A stretch of DNA of 64,000 nucleotides from Lachnospiraceae bacterium. GTDB taxonomy: Bacteria; Bacillota; Clostridia; Lachnospirales; Lachnospiraceae. This document shows positions 52,814-61,331 of this stretch, piece by piece. The stretch's first letter is position 1. Each line of letters opens with the position of its first letter. Made by a program: the position numbers and the translations under genes. The stretch covers positions 1 to 64,000 of the forward strand of contig JABZIV010000004.1 in NCBI GenBank assembly GCA_015258095.1. The letters are read 5' to 3'. The notes under the pieces are model-generated. The model was given only the letters and a program-made list of their open reading frames with translations, searched no databases and was not told where the DNA came from.

Positions 52814-53100
52814 TTTGGCGCAAACGCATGAGCAGCGAGCGAAGCGAGGTGCGAATGCAGTTTGCAGGACGGAGCGAAGCGGTCGTCCGCTTGTTTTACA
52901 GATGAAGAACGAGCGGAGCGAGTACTGAATGTGTTTGCTGGACGGAGTCCTTGTTTTACAAAGAAAACGCATGAGCAGCGAGCGAAGCGAGTTCTGAATG
53001 TGTTTGCTGGACGGAGTCCTTGTTTTACAAAGAAAACGCATGAGCAGCGAGCGGAGCGAGTTCTGAATGTGTTTGCAGGACGAAGCGAAGCGGTTATACA
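52814..53100 (+). repeat. 69-bp tandem repeat array between nrdB and the HAD gene
   Basis: About four units, the best two exactly 69 bp apart (unit containing AACGCATGAGCAGCGAGC at 52966 and 53035), with motifs GAGCGAAGCGAG, CTGAATGTGTTTGC and GTCCTTGTTTTAC. The first units are diverged. Because 69 is a multiple of three, open frames appear in several phases on both strands; none has a ribosome-binding site or family similarity. It occupies most of the 361-bp gap. Confidence 0.92.
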
Positions 53101-53115
53101 GTGTAGGGAGGGAAA

Positions 53116-53913
53116 ATGATTAATTTTAATGAAATAAAAGGTTTTATCTCCGATATGGACGGTGTGATTTATCATGGAAACACACTGCTCCCGGGAGTGA
53201 AAGAGTTTGTGGAGTGGTTACAGGAAGAGGAGAAGGAGTATCTCTTTCTGACGAACAATTCCGGCCTTACAAAGAGAGAACTAAAACAAAAGCTGGAGAG
53301 ACTGGGACTGGATGTGCCCGAAGAGCGATTTTATACCAGTGCGCTCGCGACGGCTTCTTTCTTAAAAGAGCAGAGTCCGGGATGTTCTGTTTATGCGATT
53401 GGAGAAGCAGGTCTTTTAAATGCTCTTTATGATGCCGGAATTACGATGAATGATGTGAACCCTGACTATGTTGTTGTCGGGGAAGGACGAACCTATTCTT
53501 TGGAAACCGTTACAAAAGCGACAAACCTTGTTTTAGGCGGTGCCAAACTGATTGGTGCGAACACGGATGTGTCCGGGCCGACAGAAAACGGAATATCTCC
53601 GGCGTGTGGAGCATTAATTGCTCCTATCGAGATGGCAACCGGGCAGAAAGCCTATTTCTGTGGAAAGCCCAATCCGCTTATGATGCGCACCGGACTGCGA
53701 AAGTTAGGATGCCATTCGGCGGAGGCTGTGATGATTGGTGACCGAATGGACACGGATGTCATTTCCGGATTGGAAAGCGGGATGTCTACCGTACTGGTAT
53801 TGTCCGGGATTTCCGATGAAGAAACCGTAAAGCAATATGCTTATCGTCCGTCCGTTGTATTGGGTGGAGTTGGCGACATTGTAAAGGAAGCAAAGAAATT
53901 AGCAAAAGGATAA
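53116..53913 (+). CDS. HAD-IIA family sugar/nucleotide phosphatase (NagD-like)
   Basis: A 265-residue phosphatase after an AGGGAGGG site. SDMDGVIYHGNTLLPG carries the nucleophile Asp, FLTNNSG the second motif, GKPNPLMMR the Lys motif and MIGDRMDTDVISGLESG the acidic motif. A C2-type cap lies between, as in NagD/AraL. Such enzymes dephosphorylate sugar phosphates, nucleoside monophosphates or pyridoxal phosphate. The physiological substrate is not shown. It converges with the phosphoglucomutase gene after 37 bp. Confidence 0.93.
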   Translation: MINFNEIKGFISDMDGVIYHGNTLLPGVKEFVEWLQEEEKEYLFLTNNSGLTKRELKQKLERLGLDVPEERFYTSALATASFLKEQSPGCSVYAIGEAGLLNALYDAGITMNDVNPDYVVVGEGRTYSLETVTKATNLVLGGAKLIGANTDVSGPTENGISPACGALIAPIEMATGQKAYFCGKPNPLMMRTGLRKLGCHSAEAVMIGDRMDTDVISGLESGMSTVLVLSGISDEETVKQYAYRPSVVLGGVGDIVKEAKKLAKG

Positions 53914-53950
53914 CTTTAAAACAGCAGGTAATACAGGGGATTGCAAACTA

Positions 53951-55642
53951 TTATACTTTCCGCATGAAGGATTGCAGATCCGTTAAGAGCAGTTTTTCTA
54001 TTTTATCGGCTTCTTCTGCATTCCTTCCTTTTATGGAGAGGTATATTTTGAGCTTTGGTTCTGTTCCGCTGGGTCTTACAACGATGGAACAATCCTGTTC
54101 CAGAAGGAATTTTAGCACGTTAGAGGAAGGCAAATGGTCTATTCCTTGGATATAATCCAGGACTTTGCACACTTTCATTCCTGAAAATGTGCTTGTTCCT
54201 GTCTTTACATTATCCCGAAATCTTTGCATAATTTCTTGCATTCTGATGAGCCCGGAAGGACCGTCGAAAGAAAAGTTGTGTAGTGTGTTCAGGTAATAAC
54301 CGAATTGTCTATATAAGTCCTGTAATCTGTCATTCAGATTCGTATTGTGGGCTTGATAGTACGCCAGCATTTCACAGATTAAAAGAGAAGCGCCGACAGC
54401 GTCTTTGTCTCTTACGTAGGCCCCTGAGAGGTAGCCGCAACTTTCTTCAAAGCCGAAGATAAACCGTTCTTCCTCTCCTTTTTTTTCTAAATTCGATATT
54501 TGCTCTCCTATGTATTTGAAGCCGGTAAGGACGTCCATCATTTTTATGCCGTAGTATTCAGCAATCTGCTTTCCCATATCGGTACTGACAATCGTTTTAA
54601 TGCTTAATGGATTCTTCGGAATTTTATGGTGCTTTCTTCTTTGCATACAAATGTAATCAAGGAGTAGAATACCGGTTTCATTTCCTGAAAGCAGAGAATA
54701 GTTTCCTGCTGTATTTTTTATAGCGATACCTACACGATCACAATCGGGATCGGTAGCAAGGAGCAAATCGGCATGCGTCTTTTTACAATATTGTAATCCC
54801 AGTTCTAAACATTCTTTTATTTCCGGATTTGGATAGGGACAGGTGGGGAAGTTTCCGTCCGGGTTTTGCTGTTCTTCTACAAGGGTTATGTTTTGAAAGC
54901 CCGTTTCTTTTAGCACTCTATAAACAGGAATATAGCCACTTCCATTCAGTGGAGTATAAACAATTTTGATTGTTTTATTTGCATTGTCACCATATAGAAC
55001 GGATTGCTTTTTTACGGATTCAAGAAAACGATCAAGCATGGCTTGATCAATGTATTCAATCTCACCTTTTGTTAGAGCATTGTTGAAGTCTTCTTTTTTT
55101 ATATCTTTGAAAATGTCCAAAGAGTCTATTTCTTCTGTGACTTTTGAGGCGGCTGAAGGCGTAATTTGACAACCGTCTTCGCCGTATACTTTATATCCGT
55201 TGTACTGCTTGGGATTATGTGAAGCGGTAATCATTATACCGGCAGAAGCTTTGAGCGTTCTTGTAGCAAAAGAAACGGTTGGAACCGGTGTTAAAAAAGG
55301 CCAGATATGGACGTGAATATGGTTTGCAGCAAATACGGAGGCCGCAGTTTCGGCAAAAAGATTGGATTGAAGACGACTATCAAAGCCAATCACTACGGAA
55401 AGGGATTGTTTGCTATTATTTTGATGTAAGTACTGAGCAAGTCCCTGACTGGCTTTGGCAACAGTATAGATATTCATTCTATTGGTTCCGGCTCCCATAA
55501 TTCCCCGTAAACCGCCGGTGCCGAATTTGAGGTTTTGGTAAAAAGCGTCTTCCCTCTCTTCTTCGGTATAGTTTTCTAAAGACTTCTGAATGGACTCCTC
55601 CTTTGCAAGGGCGCACCATCTTTCGTATTCTTGATTCCCCAT
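53951..55642 (-). CDS. Phosphoglucomutase/phosphomannomutase
   Basis: A 563-residue enzyme of the alpha-D-phosphohexomutase family, close to Bacillus PgcA in length. TASHNPKQYNGYK contains the phosphorylated Ser, ATDPDCDRVG the Mg2+ loop, and GFEESCGYL and RPSGTEPK the sugar and phosphate-binding loops. It interconverts glucose-1-phosphate and glucose-6-phosphate, giving UDP-glucose precursors or glycogen flux. It may also act on mannose phosphates, working with ManA. The gene is divergent from the AraC-type regulator. Confidence 0.95.
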   Translation of the reverse strand: MGNQEYERWCALAKEESIQKSLENYTEEEREDAFYQNLKFGTGGLRGIMGAGTNRMNIYTVAKASQGLAQYLHQNNSKQSLSVVIGFDSRLQSNLFAETAASVFAANHIHVHIWPFLTPVPTVSFATRTLKASAGIMITASHNPKQYNGYKVYGEDGCQITPSAASKVTEEIDSLDIFKDIKKEDFNNALTKGEIEYIDQAMLDRFLESVKKQSVLYGDNANKTIKIVYTPLNGSGYIPVYRVLKETGFQNITLVEEQQNPDGNFPTCPYPNPEIKECLELGLQYCKKTHADLLLATDPDCDRVGIAIKNTAGNYSLLSGNETGILLLDYICMQRRKHHKIPKNPLSIKTIVSTDMGKQIAEYYGIKMMDVLTGFKYIGEQISNLEKKGEEERFIFGFEESCGYLSGAYVRDKDAVGASLLICEMLAYYQAHNTNLNDRLQDLYRQFGYYLNTLHNFSFDGPSGLIRMQEIMQRFRDNVKTGTSTFSGMKVCKVLDYIQGIDHLPSSNVLKFLLEQDCSIVVRPSGTEPKLKIYLSIKGRNAEEADKIEKLLLTDLQSFMRKV

Positions 55643-55766
55643 TATGTTCCTCTCCTTTTCTGCATATTATAGCAGAAGAAGACCGAGCAGGATTCTTTTT
55701 GGAGTACGATAGTTTAAAAAGGCTTTGCTATTAAACATAAAAAGAAGATGTTATACTTTTATTCAT

Positions 55767-55802
55767 AACAAGTGGCGCAGGCGAAGCCTGAGACATCTTG
55801 TT
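55767..55802. repeat. Dispersed 36-nt stem-loop, copy C
   Basis: AACAAGT at the left and ATCTTGTT at the right pair over six bases, and CAGGC-GAA-GCCTG forms an inner hairpin. Compared with copy A (38327), the fourth pair has changed from G-C to A-T while pairing is kept. It lies upstream of the AraC-type regulator. Confidence 0.65.
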
Positions 55803-55850
55803 GGCTTATATAGTTGCAGGATTTGCTGCCTTGAAGAGCGGAGAAAGCGG

Positions 55851-58043
55851 ATGAAGATACTGAAGAGTAAAACAAGAATGAGATGGATAAGAGATTCTCT
55901 ATTAATGATAGGCGTTTTGTTATTCATTATTCTTCTTTTTACGACTTGGTTAATACGTATTTTTTCCAAGGAAATTAGAGAGTTAAATTATAGTGTGTCG
56001 TCTATTATACAGACTTCCATTGACACAAGACTGCGGGAACTGGAAAATATTTCTTCACAGCTGGAAATCAATTCTACCAGCATAGAAATCAGTAAAATGA
56101 AATCGATTCAAGAAGGAGAAACGAGTCGATATTATCAGCTTCATAATCAAATAAAAAGCTATAGTATGGCCAATTCTCTCATTCAAAAATTGTACGTCTA
56201 TTATCCGAGTCTTGAATTTGTGGTTGGAGATAAAGGATTTTTTAAGGCAAAAGAATACTATCTTATAGAAAATGGATTACGCGATGAAGGATTTTCAAAG
56301 TGGAAAAGCGAGCTGAGTGGAATAAAGAAGAATGGATTTCAATTTCGAGATGGGAATTTGTATTACTTTGCTAAAATTCCTTATAATGAACTTGTCGGAA
56401 ACACCGCTGTCATTGTGTTACAAGTTGACTCCTCTTCATTGTCTTCCATCTTAAATCAATCGAATCAAGGGGTAGAAGGAGACGCATCAGCAATTCTGGC
56501 TGATGGAAATACCTTATTTGTGCTTTCTTCTGAAAAGGCGCGAGCTTTATTCCAGTCCCTTCCTGAAAACATTTTGCTATCGAATGGTATGCATACTTGG
56601 GATAAGTACTTCTGCGCAACAAGGGATTCTGCATACGGCAATCTGCGCTATGTAACCTGTATGGAACGTTCGATACAAATGGGGATTGTTTATAGAGCGA
56701 GAAAAGTCACAGCGCTTGTCTTGTTTTTATGGATTTTTATAGCAATAGGGCTTTCTCTTCGAGCAATTTATGTCAACAACCAGCCGTTAGAAATGCTGAT
56801 GCAAAGGATTGGAGTAGAGGGAGAGCAGAATCTCTTAGATTGGGATGAGTTTAAGATATTAAACCATGTTATTGATAGCAGTAGGAAATCTAAAGAGGAA
56901 CAGGAAATTCAAAAACAGAAGATAGAAGCAGCTTTTCTGACGAATATTATTAGTGCTGAGTTGACGGATAATCAGTCCATTTTTCTGATGATGCAACAGT
57001 TGGATATTGAATTTTTATATCCCGAATTTCAACTTGTGTTGTGGAGGACAAAAGATAAAGAGAAAGTAGAGGCAATAGAAAAAATAAAAAGGAAGTATAT
57101 GGATGGAAAAGAAACTCCTTATTCCATTATTTTGACAAGATATCAGGAAGACCTGCTTGTCTTATATAATTTTGATTCCGGTGTTACGAGCGAGATGATT
57201 TTAAAAGATATCTTATCCTATATTAAAGAACTACAGAACGAGTCTACCACACTGGTGGCAATGGGTGGAGTATATGATGCGTTGTCTGATATCGTCCGCA
57301 GTTATCTACAGGCCGAACAAACTCTCTTGTTACACAGAGGTGAAACAGGGGTGTTTCGTTACAAAGAAGGATTTTCTATCGAAAGAAACAAAACGAAGTA
57401 TAATCTGAATCTGATGCGTGAATTTACAAGGGTTTTGGCAGAGCATAATTATGAAGAGGCGGATCGTTTGGCGGATGAAGTGATTGAGAAATATGTTTTT
57501 AATGAACAAAGAACCTATGTCGCGAAGAGTCGAAGATATGCTCTTGTTAATAGTATGATAGATGAAATTACTTATGTTGAACAAACGAACCATTTTTTTT
57601 CCGGAGAAGAATGCATTACTAAAATAAGCCGGGAGAAAGAAATAAGCGGGTTGAAGGAGAAAGTCCACCTTGTTCTCGGAGAGTTAAAGAAGCAGTACGG
57701 GAATAGCAGTGTCTTTCAGAGTAAGCAGGTTTCAAAGCAAGCGCTATCGATTATTCAGGAAGAATATAGGAATCCGATGATAGGGTTATATAGTTTGAGC
57801 GCGGAACTTGGAGTCAGCAATACGTATCTTTCTACAAACTTCAAGGAAATCAATGGAGTTGGAATAGTGCAATGTATCAATCAGTTGCGGATTGAAAAAG
57901 CAAAAGAGTTACTGAAAAATACACGCATGAATTTGAAAGAGATTGCAGCGTATGTAGGATTCTCGAGTGATATTAGTTTTATCCGCGTTTTTAAGCAATA
58001 TGAGAATAAAACACCGGGAAAATATAAAGAAGATACAAAATAA
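55851..58043 (+). CDS. Membrane-anchored AraC-family regulator
   Basis: ATG 55851 (CGGAGA site) gives 730 residues; the frame is open to 55725 without family similarity. Helix 1 (about 14-37), an extracytoplasmic sensor region of ~245 residues, helix 2 (about 286-308), a coiled/GAF-like cytoplasmic segment and a C-terminal AraC HTH (about 627-730; LYSLSAELGVSNTYLSTNFKE and LKEIAAYVGFSSDISFIRVFKQY) are seen. This one-component layout is common before carbohydrate ABC operons in Lachnospiraceae. It probably senses a sugar outside and activates the next operon, which starts 223 bp downstream. Confidence 0.9.
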   Translation: MKILKSKTRMRWIRDSLLMIGVLLFIILLFTTWLIRIFSKEIRELNYSVSSIIQTSIDTRLRELENISSQLEINSTSIEISKMKSIQEGETSRYYQLHNQIKSYSMANSLIQKLYVYYPSLEFVVGDKGFFKAKEYYLIENGLRDEGFSKWKSELSGIKKNGFQFRDGNLYYFAKIPYNELVGNTAVIVLQVDSSSLSSILNQSNQGVEGDASAILADGNTLFVLSSEKARALFQSLPENILLSNGMHTWDKYFCATRDSAYGNLRYVTCMERSIQMGIVYRARKVTALVLFLWIFIAIGLSLRAIYVNNQPLEMLMQRIGVEGEQNLLDWDEFKILNHVIDSSRKSKEEQEIQKQKIEAAFLTNIISAELTDNQSIFLMMQQLDIEFLYPEFQLVLWRTKDKEKVEAIEKIKRKYMDGKETPYSIILTRYQEDLLVLYNFDSGVTSEMILKDILSYIKELQNESTTLVAMGGVYDALSDIVRSYLQAEQTLLLHRGETGVFRYKEGFSIERNKTKYNLNLMREFTRVLAEHNYEEADRLADEVIEKYVFNEQRTYVAKSRRYALVNSMIDEITYVEQTNHFFSGEECITKISREKEISGLKEKVHLVLGELKKQYGNSSVFQSKQVSKQALSIIQEEYRNPMIGLYSLSAELGVSNTYLSTNFKEINGVGIVQCINQLRIEKAKELLKNTRMNLKEIAAYVGFSSDISFIRVFKQYENKTPGKYKEDTK

Positions 58044-58266
58044 GAAGCTTACAAAATTTCATAGAAATACAAAAAATGTTAATTTACAGTGAAAAAAATA
58101 TATGTTAATACAGTAAAATATAATCCGGGCAGGCATATATTTGTATATATTGCATAAATATAATATACAATTTTTATAATAAAAATGAAAATATCATAAA
58201 ACTAAGATTTATAGTATCCTTCGTTCCATGAACGCTACTTTATGTGGTAAGAACGGAGGATTTTCT

Positions 58267-59571
58267 ATGATGAAAAAAATGTTTAAAGCACTACTGGCAA
58301 CAGGACTTGCGGTGTCACTTCTTGGGGCTTGCGGAAACGCAAAAAAACAGGATGGACAAAAAGAGAGCAAGCAAGTGGAAACAAGCGCGAATGCAGAAAA
58401 GAAGACGGATGGAGAAAAGACGGAATTACTCTTATGGATGCCCCCTTTCGGAACGGAGGATACTCTGGACAAAGAGATGTGGAAGAAGGTTTTGGCTCCC
58501 TTTGAGAAGGAAAACAATTGTAATGTTACAGTTGAAGTGATTCCATGGTCTAATTATGAAGAGAAATACCTTACTGCAATATCTTCAGGGGCGGGTCCGG
58601 ATCTGGGATATATGTATATGGAAATGATGAATGATTATATTGATATGGGGGCTCTTGAACCCTTTGACAGTTATCTGACGGATAAAGAAAGAGATAATTT
58701 TTATTATCTTGATAAGGGTGTAATCGATGGGAAACAATATGCGCTGCCTATTGTCGTAGGGAATGCACGAATCTTATGTTATAACAAGAAACTTTTGGAG
58801 CAGGCGGGTGTAGAGAAAGCTCCGGAGACGTGGGATGAGTTTCTTGCTGCTTGTAAGAAGTTAAAAGATGCAGGAATTACACCGATACAGCAGCAATGGG
58901 GCGATGCTTCCAAAGGGTCTTTAAACTCTATTTTCTTCCCTTATTTATGGCAGGCAGGCGGAGATTTATTTTCGGAAGATGGAAAACAGGCGACCTTTAA
59001 CTCCGAAGCCGGAAAGAAAGCGGTGGAGTTTTTGTACAGCTTGAAAAAAGAAGGATATCTTCCGGACTCGGCGACTTCTTTAACAACCAATGAGCTGTAT
59101 GAACAATTTAAGACCGGACAAGTAGCTTTTTGTGTAGTCGGCACAAATAAAGGGAAAGGTTTTACCGAAGCCGGCGTGGATTGGGACTATGTTACTTCTT
59201 TAAAGGATAAGAAGAATGCTACCTTTGTTGCAGCGGATTCCTTGGTTTTGTTGAGTGGAAGTAAGCATAAAGATCTCGCGGCAAAGATGGCGCTGTATAT
59301 GTTAAGTGGTCCTTCTATGACACAGTTCCATGAAATGGCACCCTTTGCTCCTGTTGGAAAAGACGAAGAGTATCATGATAACGAGCAGTTTAAGAAGATT
59401 TACGAAGAAGAAAAAGATGACCTGCACACCCTTCCGGCGGTGAAAGGTTCGGCTGCCATTTATGATAATTTATATAAGAATCTTCAACTTATGATGCTTG
59501 GAGAACTTAGTCCGGAGGAAGCTTTAAAGGAATCTGCTGATTTTGCAAATGAAGCTTTAGCACAAAATTAA
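58267..59571 (+). CDS. Carbohydrate ABC transporter substrate-binding lipoprotein
   Basis: ATG 58267 (GGAGGA site) gives 434 residues with a lipobox LGACG. A Lys/Glu-rich linker precedes the family-1 solute-binding domain: WMPPFGTEDTLDKEMWKKVL, SAGPDLGYMYMEMMNDYID-like repeats of the cleft, and YNKKLLEQAGVEKAPETWDEFL. It captures an oligosaccharide or sugar and passes it to the permeases just downstream. The 58044-58266 gap is very AT-rich and contains several TATAAT-like boxes but no unambiguous promoter or cre site. Confidence 0.93.
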   Translation: MMKKMFKALLATGLAVSLLGACGNAKKQDGQKESKQVETSANAEKKTDGEKTELLLWMPPFGTEDTLDKEMWKKVLAPFEKENNCNVTVEVIPWSNYEEKYLTAISSGAGPDLGYMYMEMMNDYIDMGALEPFDSYLTDKERDNFYYLDKGVIDGKQYALPIVVGNARILCYNKKLLEQAGVEKAPETWDEFLAACKKLKDAGITPIQQQWGDASKGSLNSIFFPYLWQAGGDLFSEDGKQATFNSEAGKKAVEFLYSLKKEGYLPDSATSLTTNELYEQFKTGQVAFCVVGTNKGKGFTEAGVDWDYVTSLKDKKNATFVAADSLVLLSGSKHKDLAAKMALYMLSGPSMTQFHEMAPFAPVGKDEEYHDNEQFKKIYEEEKDDLHTLPAVKGSAAIYDNLYKNLQLMMLGELSPEEALKESADFANEALAQN

Positions 59572-59590
59572 GATAGAGCATAAAGAAGAT

Positions 59591-59618
59591 TTGCCCCTTG
59601 TCTATGGACAGGGGGCAA
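59591..59618 (+). terminator. 12-bp hairpin between the binding-protein and permease genes
   Basis: TTGCCCCTTGTC (59591-59602), loop TATG, GACAGGGGGCAA (59607-59618), one G-U pair. There is no strong T-run. Such intra-operon hairpins usually protect the binding-protein mRNA or cause partial termination, giving more binding protein than permease. Confidence 0.6.
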
Positions 59619-59638
59619 GCTTTCTGGGAGAAGGGGAA

Positions 59639-60511
59639 ATGAAATTTTTAAAGAAAAATAATGGTCTATTCTATATTTTGCCTAGTTTTATATTGATTCT
59701 TTTATTTTCTATCATTCCGCTGATAATGACTTTTTACTTTAGTTTTACAAAATACAATGTTGTACATGCTCCGGAATGGGTTGGCTTAAAAAATTATAGG
59801 AATCTTTTTCAGGATTCCTTTTTCAAAGCAAGTGTAAAAAATACGATTGTATATACGGTATTGGTTGTTCCTTTACAAACCCTTTTTTCTTTACTTTTGG
59901 CGGATCTGCTGGCAAAGCATTTTCAAAATCGATTTGGAAATGCGATTAGAACGGTTCTATTTATCCCTGTAATCAGTTCTATGATATTGGTAGGCACTGT
60001 CTGGAAATTTATTTTGTCGACGGACAACGGTTTAATGAATGCAATACTTTCCCTTTTTCATTTGCCACGAGTAAATTGGCTCGGAACACAGAAAACAGCT
60101 ATGATTAGTATCTGTATGACTTCCATCTGGAAGAATGTAGGTTATTTTCTGGTTATCTATTATGCGGGAATCATGGATATCCCATTAACCTATTATGAAT
60201 CTGCGAGAGTGGATGGTGCGAGCAAGCTACAGGAACTTCTCTATATTACTTTACCCTGTTTAAAGCCAATTACCTATTTAGTGGTAACACTTGGCACGAT
60301 TTGGAGCTTTCAGGTATTTGATCTTGTCTATTCCATGACCGGTGGAGGGCCCGGAAGAAGTACATTGACGTTGGTTTTGATTATTTATCAATATGCCTTT
60401 AAGCAATATAAGATGGGCTACGCTTGTGCGGTTTCTTTTGCGCTATTTCTTTTAGTTCTCCTTGTTTCCGCAATTCAGAAAACGGCATTCAGAGAAGAGA
60501 AGGAGGCATAG
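59639..60511 (+). CDS. Carbohydrate ABC transporter permease (MalF-like)
   Basis: ATG 59639 (AGGGGAA site) gives 290 residues with six hydrophobic helices. The EAA loop is YYESARVDGASKLQELLYITLPCLKPI. It pairs with the next permease to make the channel. The start of the next gene follows after one base. The importer has no ATPase gene here, as is common; a shared MsmX/UgpC-type ATPase elsewhere would energise it. Confidence 0.93.
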   Translation: MKFLKKNNGLFYILPSFILILLFSIIPLIMTFYFSFTKYNVVHAPEWVGLKNYRNLFQDSFFKASVKNTIVYTVLVVPLQTLFSLLLADLLAKHFQNRFGNAIRTVLFIPVISSMILVGTVWKFILSTDNGLMNAILSLFHLPRVNWLGTQKTAMISICMTSIWKNVGYFLVIYYAGIMDIPLTYYESARVDGASKLQELLYITLPCLKPITYLVVTLGTIWSFQVFDLVYSMTGGGPGRSTLTLVLIIYQYAFKQYKMGYACAVSFALFLLVLLVSAIQKTAFREEKEA

Positions 60512-60512
60512 G

Positions 60513-61328
60513 ATGAAGAAAAAACCACCGATTGGCACGATTTTTTTCACTTTAATTCTGCTTTTGCTGGTTGTAACGGCGCTCTTTCCGTTTGTATATA
60601 TGTTGCTGACTTCTCTAAAACAGAGTTATTCCTTAGGGTTGGATTTCAGTTTGCTTGGGTTGAATTTCAAAAATTATAATACTGTTTTTAAAAACTTTGA
60701 TTTTGCAAGGTATTTTATGAACAGTGCGATTGTGGCGATGCTTGCCTGCTTCTTTAACTGCTTGATTAGTTCTCTTGCTGCTTACGGCTTTGCAAAGAAG
60801 AACTTTGTGGGCAAGGAGTTTATATTCTGGATTTATCTTGCTACGTTAATGATTCCTTCACAGGTAATCTTGGTTCCTATGACCTTGATTATTCGGAAGC
60901 TGCATATAGTCAATACTTATGCTGCTCTTTTTCTTCCGCTTGTGAATGCGTTTGGCGTATTTTTAATCAAGCAGTTCTTGGAAAGTCTACCGAATGACTT
61001 GTTGGAAGCGGCGAGAATGGATGGGTGCGGAGAATTCAGTATTTTCATTCGTATTGTCATTCCGCTCATCAAACCTGCATTGGTATCTTTAACGGTGTTT
61101 ACATTTATTACCAGTTGGAACAGTTTTATCTGGCCTCTTATTTCAATCACGAATCAAAATAGGAATACGCTTACCCTTGCTTTATCTTCTCTGCAAGGGA
61201 ACTATGCTACGAATTATGGTTTGGTAATGGCAGGGGCAACGCTTACCTTTTTGCCGCCATTTTTCCTCTATTTAGTTTTGCAGAAACAGTTTGTGGAAGG
61301 AATTGCGTTAAGTGGAATAAAGGGGTGA
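60513..61328 (+). CDS. Carbohydrate ABC transporter permease (MalG-like)
   Basis: ATG 60513 (AAGGAGG site) gives 271 residues with six helices. The EAA loop is DLLEAARMDGCGEFSIFIRIVIPLIKPAL, with a normal MalG-type C-terminus ending GIALSGIKG. It is the second permease of the importer. The frame is open upstream to 60462 but the internal ATG with its site is preferred. It is followed by the DUF4091 gene after 3 bp. Confidence 0.93.
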   Translation: MKKKPPIGTIFFTLILLLLVVTALFPFVYMLLTSLKQSYSLGLDFSLLGLNFKNYNTVFKNFDFARYFMNSAIVAMLACFFNCLISSLAAYGFAKKNFVGKEFIFWIYLATLMIPSQVILVPMTLIIRKLHIVNTYAALFLPLVNAFGVFLIKQFLESLPNDLLEAARMDGCGEFSIFIRIVIPLIKPALVSLTVFTFITSWNSFIWPLISITNQNRNTLTLALSSLQGNYATNYGLVMAGATLTFLPPFFLYLVLQKQFVEGIALSGIKG

Positions 61329-61331
61329 ACT

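Noticed and set aside
52814..53100. Possible CRISPR array
   Set aside because: Units are contiguous tandem copies without unique spacers, and no cas genes are nearby.
52616..53175. Several open frames on both strands over the 69-bp array, with repeated MRFLCKTRTPSS-like or ERVLNVFAGRS-like units
   Set aside because: The 69-bp period keeps all phases open; translations are arbitrary and no ribosome-binding site was seen.
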